Of a DNA stretch of 36,291 nucleotides, positions 31,451-36,291 are shown piece by piece (positions within the stretch are counted from its first letter, which is position 1; each line of letters starts with the position of its first letter). The DNA is from Candidatus Corynebacterium faecipullorum (GTDB lineage: Bacteria; Actinomycetota; Actinomycetes; Mycobacteriales; Mycobacteriaceae), in NCBI GenBank assembly GCA_019114925.1, contig DXEO01000130.1, positions 1 to 36,291 on the forward strand, written 5' to 3'. The notes beneath the pieces are model-generated. The model had not been told where the DNA came from and did not search any database. It saw only the letters and a list, made by a program, of their open reading frames with translations. The translations under genes and the position numbers were made by a program.

Positions 31451-32960
31451 ATGCGACACGATTGCGCTAGATGGTGTCCTGGCCCGGGTGGTCACAGTGG
31501 AGGCCAACGTTGGCCCTGGACTTCCCGGAGTTCACGTCGTGGGGCTGGGGGATGCAGCGATCTCTGAGTCGCGAGACCGCATCCGCACTGCGGTGAGCAA
31601 TTCGCATTTGCCATGGCCCAAGACGAAGGTCGTGGTGTCCATGTCACCGGCGTCGCTGCCTAAAGCCGGGGCTCACTTTGACCTCCCGATGGCCTTGGCA
31701 ATCCTGGCGGCCGGGCAGAGTGAGAGAAGTCGGCTCAGCGGGGCGCTCGTCCTCAGCGAGCTGGGATTGGACGGGCAAGTGCGCCCGGTTTCTGGCATCA
31801 TCCCGGCGATCTTGGCCGCGCGCTCGCAAGGCTATGACACCCTCATCATTCCTGTGGGCAATGCGGCGGAGGCGGCATTGGTGCCCGGAATGACAGTCCT
31901 CGTGGCCGAAACCCTGTGGGATGCTTTTGCCTGGGCGTGCGGGACCGATTGTCTGCCGGATGCACATCTCATCGCTCACGCGGCAGCGCCTGCCCGCGAA
32001 CAGGTCGCTGACTTCAGCGAGGTCGCGGGCCAGAAAGAAGCCAAGTGGGCGGCAGAAGTCGCTGCCGCCGGCGGTCACCACGTGATGATGGTGGGACCGC
32101 CCGGCTCTGGAAAGTCGATGATTGCCTCGCGCTTGCCGGGCATTCTGCCGCGCTTGAGCACGGAGCAGGCGGTAGAAGCCACAGCCATCCACTCGGTGGC
32201 CGGGGCCGTTGGTACCGCCGTTTCTCGTGCTCCCTTCATCGCACCGCATGCTTCGGTAACAAGGGCCGCGCTGATCGGTGGCGGCTCGGGGCGCCCGCGG
32301 CCGGGCGCGGTGAGCCTAGCCCACCATGGTGTGCTCTTCCTCGATGAAGTCAGTGAAGTACCAGCGCAGGTTCTCGATAGCCTGCGCGCCCCTTTAGAAG
32401 AAGGACAGGTGCGCCTGACGCGAGCGAGCAGAGAAGTCATCTTCCCCGCACAATTCCAACTGGTACTAGCTGCTAACCCCTGCCGATGTGGTGCCGAAGA
32501 ACCAGCGCGCTGCGAGTGCCGTGCGGCAGACAGAATGAATTATCTGTCGAACCTTTCAGGACCGCTGCGGGACCGCCTCGACATCATCGTGTCACTATCG
32601 GGGCAATCCGCAGTGCTTCACGCCGAAGGGGAAGAAAGCTCCGCGGATATAGCGCAGCGCGTGGCTGGCGCCCGGGAACGGATGAAAGCGCGCTGGGAGG
32701 CTGACGGGTTGGGGAGCGTGGTCAATGGTGCCGTGTCCGCTTCCTATTTGAGGCGCCACCGCCCGGCGGCGGAGTCGGCGATGATTATGCTGTCCGCTTA
32801 TCTAGCGGAAGGTGAGCTGAGCCAACGCGGAGTAGATCGGGTGCTGCGTCTGGCATGGACCTTGGCAGACCTTGATGGCTCCGCACGCCCCGAGCTGGAC
32901 CATGTCAGTCGAGCGCTGGATCTCCGCGGTGCCGGAACCATCGAAAGGCTGGCAGTATGA
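31437..32960 (+). CDS. YifB/ComM family Mg chelatase-like AAA+ ATPase
   Basis: VVVSMSPASLPKAGAHFDLPMALAIL, MMVGPPGSGKSMIASRLPGILP (Walker A), HHGVLFLDEVSEV (Walker B), NPCRCG. Confidence 0.95.
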   Translation: MALGRCDTIALDGVLARVVTVEANVGPGLPGVHVVGLGDAAISESRDRIRTAVSNSHLPWPKTKVVVSMSPASLPKAGAHFDLPMALAILAAGQSERSRLSGALVLSELGLDGQVRPVSGIIPAILAARSQGYDTLIIPVGNAAEAALVPGMTVLVAETLWDAFAWACGTDCLPDAHLIAHAAAPAREQVADFSEVAGQKEAKWAAEVAAAGGHHVMMVGPPGSGKSMIASRLPGILPRLSTEQAVEATAIHSVAGAVGTAVSRAPFIAPHASVTRAALIGGGSGRPRPGAVSLAHHGVLFLDEVSEVPAQVLDSLRAPLEEGQVRLTRASREVIFPAQFQLVLAANPCRCGAEEPARCECRAADRMNYLSNLSGPLRDRLDIIVSLSGQSAVLHAEGEESSADIAQRVAGARERMKARWEADGLGSVVNGAVSASYLRRHRPAAESAMIMLSAYLAEGELSQRGVDRVLRLAWTLADLDGSARPELDHVSRALDLRGAGTIERLAV

Positions 32961-34135
32961 GCGAGCTCAACCTATCGAGTACCCGGCACACGTGGGCCTA
33001 CCTCAACCGTGTTGTGGAGGGCCCCTCACCAACCCTCCACGGGCTGCTGAGTCAGTACCCGGCTGAGGAGATCGCCCGCGGAATCTACAAGGGCGAGGAC
33101 TGGATCGGCCCCTTGCGGCAGGCGACGGCTTCGCGGCGCGACTGGCTGCGGCAAGAAGAAGACCTCGCCGCTGCGGAAGCGGTGGGGGCTCGACTGATCA
33201 CACCCGCGGATACGGAGTGGCCGGGAGAAGAGTTTTCGCGAGCCTTTGGCTTCTATCACCAGGGAATGGTGGAAGCCCCAGCAACATTTGATGACCAAGC
33301 GTTTCCTCCTCACAGCCTGTGGGTCCGTGGAGTAAACCTGCGCGAAACGGTATCCCAATCGGTGGCGTTGGTAGGGACGCGTGCGGTGAGCCGATATGGC
33401 TGGGAAGCTGGCTCACTGCTGGCTAGCGGCCTTGCCTCCCACCAATGGACTGTGGTTTCCGGCGGGGCGGTAGGTGTCGATACGGCAGTACACGAAGCCG
33501 CGCTGGATGCAGGAGGTCTAACGGTAGCAGTAGCGGCCTGCGGCATCGACATTTCTTACCCAGCACGCAATGCAAGGCTTTTTGACAGAATCGCCGAGAA
33601 AGGATGCATCGTGTCTGAGTTCGCGCCGGGCACGCGGCCGCAGCGCTTTCGCTTTCTATCCCGCAACCGCCTTGTGGCGGCGATAACGAGCGGCACCGTG
33701 GTGGTCGAAGCTGGATTTCGCTCTGGTGCGCTCAACACGTTGAACTGGGCGGAAGCACTGGGCCGGGTTGCCATGGCAGTGCCAGGGCCCATCACCACAT
33801 CTGGGTCCTTGGGTTGCCATCAACGTATCCAGGATGGGCGGGCTCAGTTAGTGGCCTCTGCGGATGAAGTACGGGGTTTGGTTGGCAAGGCGGGGGAGGT
33901 GGACGTGGCTGGCCAATATGAACTGGAGTTTCAGCCGACTGCGGTGCAGCGTCTGTCCCGTAATGAGCTTCGGGTATATGATTCCACCCCGCCGGAAAGC
34001 GCGGAGGAAGGCGCGAGCGCAGAAGATATTGCGGCGGCCGCAGGAATGCGGGTAGCGCTGACTATTCACTTGCTCGTGGCCATGCAAAAGATGGGGGTGA
34101 TCACCCGCTCGGGAGCGATGTGGCAGCGCGCCTGA
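32957..34135 (+). CDS. dprA: DNA-processing protein DprA
   Basis: VALVGTRAVSRYGWEAGSLLASGLASHQWTVVSGGAVGVDTAVHEAAL; SEFAPGTRPQRFRFLSRNRLVAAITSGTVVVEAGFRSGALNT. Confidence 0.95.
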   Translation: MSELNLSSTRHTWAYLNRVVEGPSPTLHGLLSQYPAEEIARGIYKGEDWIGPLRQATASRRDWLRQEEDLAAAEAVGARLITPADTEWPGEEFSRAFGFYHQGMVEAPATFDDQAFPPHSLWVRGVNLRETVSQSVALVGTRAVSRYGWEAGSLLASGLASHQWTVVSGGAVGVDTAVHEAALDAGGLTVAVAACGIDISYPARNARLFDRIAEKGCIVSEFAPGTRPQRFRFLSRNRLVAAITSGTVVVEAGFRSGALNTLNWAEALGRVAMAVPGPITTSGSLGCHQRIQDGRAQLVASADEVRGLVGKAGEVDVAGQYELEFQPTAVQRLSRNELRVYDSTPPESAEEGASAEDIAAAAGMRVALTIHLLVAMQKMGVITRSGAMWQRA

Positions 34136-34150
34136 GTACACTCATGAGAC

Positions 34151-35062
34151 ATGAGTGGTGAAAGTGGCAGTAGCGAGCGGCACGTAGGGGGACAACTGGA
34201 GGAAGCGATCGAGGATTTCGCAGAATACCAGCGCATCGTTCGCGGCCGCTCCGAAGCGACCGCCCGCGGCTATTGCTCTGACTTGCGCCTGTTGGCAACG
34301 GAAGTCCCGGATTTTTCAGCTTTTACTCTGAACTCACTGCGCGAATGGTTGGCCCACGCCGTTGCTGAAGGTAAGTCCCGCTCCACCCTGGCGCGCCGCA
34401 CCGCCGCTGTGCGCGCTTTTTCCACGTGGGCCGCGCGCGAAGGCTATTTACAATCGGATGTGGCGCAGCGCCTTGCCACACCCAAGGTGGGCAAGCACCT
34501 GCCCACCGTGATGTCACCCACCGCGGCGGGGGAGTTGATGGGCAATGCCGTCTCCACCGATGAGGTCCACTTCCTGCGTGATAGCGCCATGCTCGAATTT
34601 CTCTACGCCACCGGTGTGCGCGTGGCTGAGCTCGTCGGCCTCGACCTCGGCGATATCGACCTGTCGCGCCGCACTGCCCGCGTGACCGGTAAGGGTAATA
34701 AACAGCGCGTTGTCCCTTTCGGGGATGCAGCTCATGATGCGCTCTGCGCTTGGCTGAAGACAGGGCGCCCCGAGCTTGCCGGCGAGACGGAAGCCGTGTT
34801 TGTGGGTACGCGCGGCGGGCGCATCGATGCGCGTCAGGTCCGCCGCGTCGTCGAACGCGCCGCCCAAGTGACGGGAATGCCGGGGCTAACCCCGCACGGT
34901 TTGCGCCACTCGGCAGCTACCCACTTGCTCGAGGGGGGAGCGGATCTGCGCATCGTGCAAGAGCTGCTTGGCCATTCCTCTTTGCAAACCACGCAGGTCT
35001 ACACTCACGTATCCGCCCAGCGGCTCAAAGACGTATACGCCCGCTCCCACCCACGGGCTTGA
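34151..35062 (+). CDS. xerC: Tyrosine recombinase XerC
   Basis: MLEFLYATGVRVAELVGLDLGDIDL ... VTGKGNKQRVVPFG ... TPHGLRHSAATHLLEGGADLRIVQELLGHSSLQTTQVYTHV. Confidence 0.95.
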   Translation: MSGESGSSERHVGGQLEEAIEDFAEYQRIVRGRSEATARGYCSDLRLLATEVPDFSAFTLNSLREWLAHAVAEGKSRSTLARRTAAVRAFSTWAAREGYLQSDVAQRLATPKVGKHLPTVMSPTAAGELMGNAVSTDEVHFLRDSAMLEFLYATGVRVAELVGLDLGDIDLSRRTARVTGKGNKQRVVPFGDAAHDALCAWLKTGRPELAGETEAVFVGTRGGRIDARQVRRVVERAAQVTGMPGLTPHGLRHSAATHLLEGGADLRIVQELLGHSSLQTTQVYTHVSAQRLKDVYARSHPRA

Positions 35063-35531
35063 GGCGAATGACAGGTTCCCCCAGCAAATCCAGTGGATTG
35101 ATGTAGTCCTCGCGGCCCTCAATCGCGCCCCAGTGCAGCCCTGGATAGCCGTCCACGGACGGCGCGAGTGTGCCGATCACATCTCCTTCCTTCACCTGGT
35201 CACCTTTCTTAACCCGCGCGAACACCGGTTGATAGGTGGTGCGCAGACCGTTGCCATGAGCAATCGAAAGGGCCGGTTTGCCCGCTATGGAGCCTGCGAA
35301 GTATACGACTCCATCGCCAGCGGCACGCACCGTTCCGCCGACGGGCAAGTCCAGATCGACACCGCGATGTCCGGCCATCCACCGCTTCTCTGGAGGTTCG
35401 AAGCCACGCAAGACCCGAGAAGCAACCGGTTCCCCAGTGGTGGGGTCGACGAAGGCGGCGGCGAGGGGGACGTCGACAAGCGCAGCCCACATGAACAGTA
35501 GAACCAACAGATAAAGAAGACGGTGAGGCAT
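35025..35531 (-). CDS. M23 family metallopeptidase (LytM-like)
   Basis: N-terminal signal-like segment; HRGVDLDLPVGGTVRAAGDGVVYFAGSIAGKPALSIAHGNGLRTTYQPV ... GYPGLHWGAI. Confidence 0.9.
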   Translation of the reverse strand: MPHRLLYLLVLLFMWAALVDVPLAAAFVDPTTGEPVASRVLRGFEPPEKRWMAGHRGVDLDLPVGGTVRAAGDGVVYFAGSIAGKPALSIAHGNGLRTTYQPVFARVKKGDQVKEGDVIGTLAPSVDGYPGLHWGAIEGREDYINPLDLLGEPVIRLKPVGGSGRIRL

Positions 35532-35583
35532 GACCTCAAGCCTGCGCGTGAGCGCGGCCCGAGGGAAGGACGTGCGGTCGACC

Positions 35584-35592
35584 TGTGGATAA
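35584..35592 (-). promoter_or_regulatory. Perfect DnaA-box consensus (TGTGGATAA on + strand)
   Basis: Exact reverse complement of TTATCCACA in the M23-rpsB intergenic region. Confidence 0.4.
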
Positions 35593-35757
35593 AGTGTTAA
35601 AGAAGTAACCCATGGTGCGCCAGGGAAAAGTTTCGTGTGGCTGTCAACAAACCGGCGGCGATTAAACAGTCGCGCCGTTTGGAATCAGCGCGTGTGCAGT
35701 ACTAAGCTAGCCCACAGCAGTCTGTGTCTAATGCCCGGAAGGGTTCTGCATGGATTG

Positions 35758-35883
35758 ACTACGCGCGGCGAAGTAGTTGCTTCCTGGGTTAAGGAAGAGA
35801 CAGTCCGTGGTTGACGTGGTCCCCAGGATGATGGGGTGTTAACCAGGGCCTTCGTTGCTAGGGTGCGGAATAAAACACCGCAC
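35758..35883 (+). promoter_or_regulatory. Candidate structured rpsB mRNA leader (four successive hairpins)
   Basis: ACTAC/GTAGT (35758-35777); CTTCCT/AGGAAG (35780-35797); TGGTTGAC..CCCC..GGGG..GTTAACCA (35808-35845); GTGCGG/CCGCAC (35863-35883). Confidence 0.45.
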
Positions 35884-35925
35884 AATCTTGTAAAACCGAA
35901 ACAATATATAGAAAGCGAGCGAAAC

Positions 35926-36291
35926 ATGGCAGTCGTAACCATGCGCGAGCTCCTCGACGCTGGTGTCCACTTCGGTCACCAGACCCGTCGCTGGAACCCG
36001 AAGATGAAGCGCTTCATCTTCACCGACCGTAACGGCATCTACATCATCGACCTGCAGCAGACGCTGACCTACATCGATGAGGCCTTCGAGTTCGTCAAGG
36101 AAACCGTCGCACACGGCGGCACCATCCTCTTCGTTGGTACCAAGAAGCAGGCTCAGGAAGCCGTTGCTGAAGAGGCTTCCCGCGTTGGTATGCCGTACGT
36201 GAACCACCGCTGGCTCGGCGGTATGCTCACCAACTTCCAGACTGTCTCCAAGCGTCTGAAGCGCATGAAGGAGCTGCAGGCTATGGATGCA
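35926..36291 (+). CDS. rpsB: 30S ribosomal protein S2 (partial, runs off window end)
   Basis: Translation from ATG at 35926: [47 protein letters not shown]; no stop before the window end. Confidence 0.97.
   Translation, partial: MAVVTMRELLDAGVHFGHQTRRWNPKMKRFIFTDRNGIYIIDLQQTLTYIDEAFEFVKETVAHGGTILFVGTKKQAQEAVAEEASRVGMPYVNHRWLGGMLTNFQTVSKRLKRMKELQAMDA

Overview
The window is a G+C-rich actinobacterial chromosome segment. Gene content and order are typical of Corynebacterium. On the + strand, left to right: the distal part of an Mrp-type cation/proton antiporter operon (mrpA/B C-terminal part, C, D, E, F, G), amt-glnK-glnD with AmtR-like sites upstream, ffh, rpsP, rimM-trmD, a small conserved-looking hypothetical, tex, a YhgE/Pip-type membrane protein, rplS, two tandem signal peptidase I genes, rnhB, a DUF2469-type gene, yraN-comM/yifB-dprA-xerC, and the 5' end of rpsB. 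On the - strand: an OatA-like acyltransferase, a cupin gene followed by a decayed TetR regulator, a DUF222/HNH protein, a thiC-thiE-thiO-thiS-thiG-thiF operon behind a clear TPP riboswitch, and an M23 peptidase. No tRNA, rRNA, CRISPR array, prophage or transposase was recognised. Most of the window is ordinary core genome. I did not find a convincing new multigene system. The most interesting signals are the TetR pseudogene (in-frame TAG plus two compensating frameshifts), a chain of four hairpins in the rpsB leader, the tandem lepB pair, two perfect DnaA boxes in intergenic DNA, and a start-codon-spanning inverted repeat at xerC.
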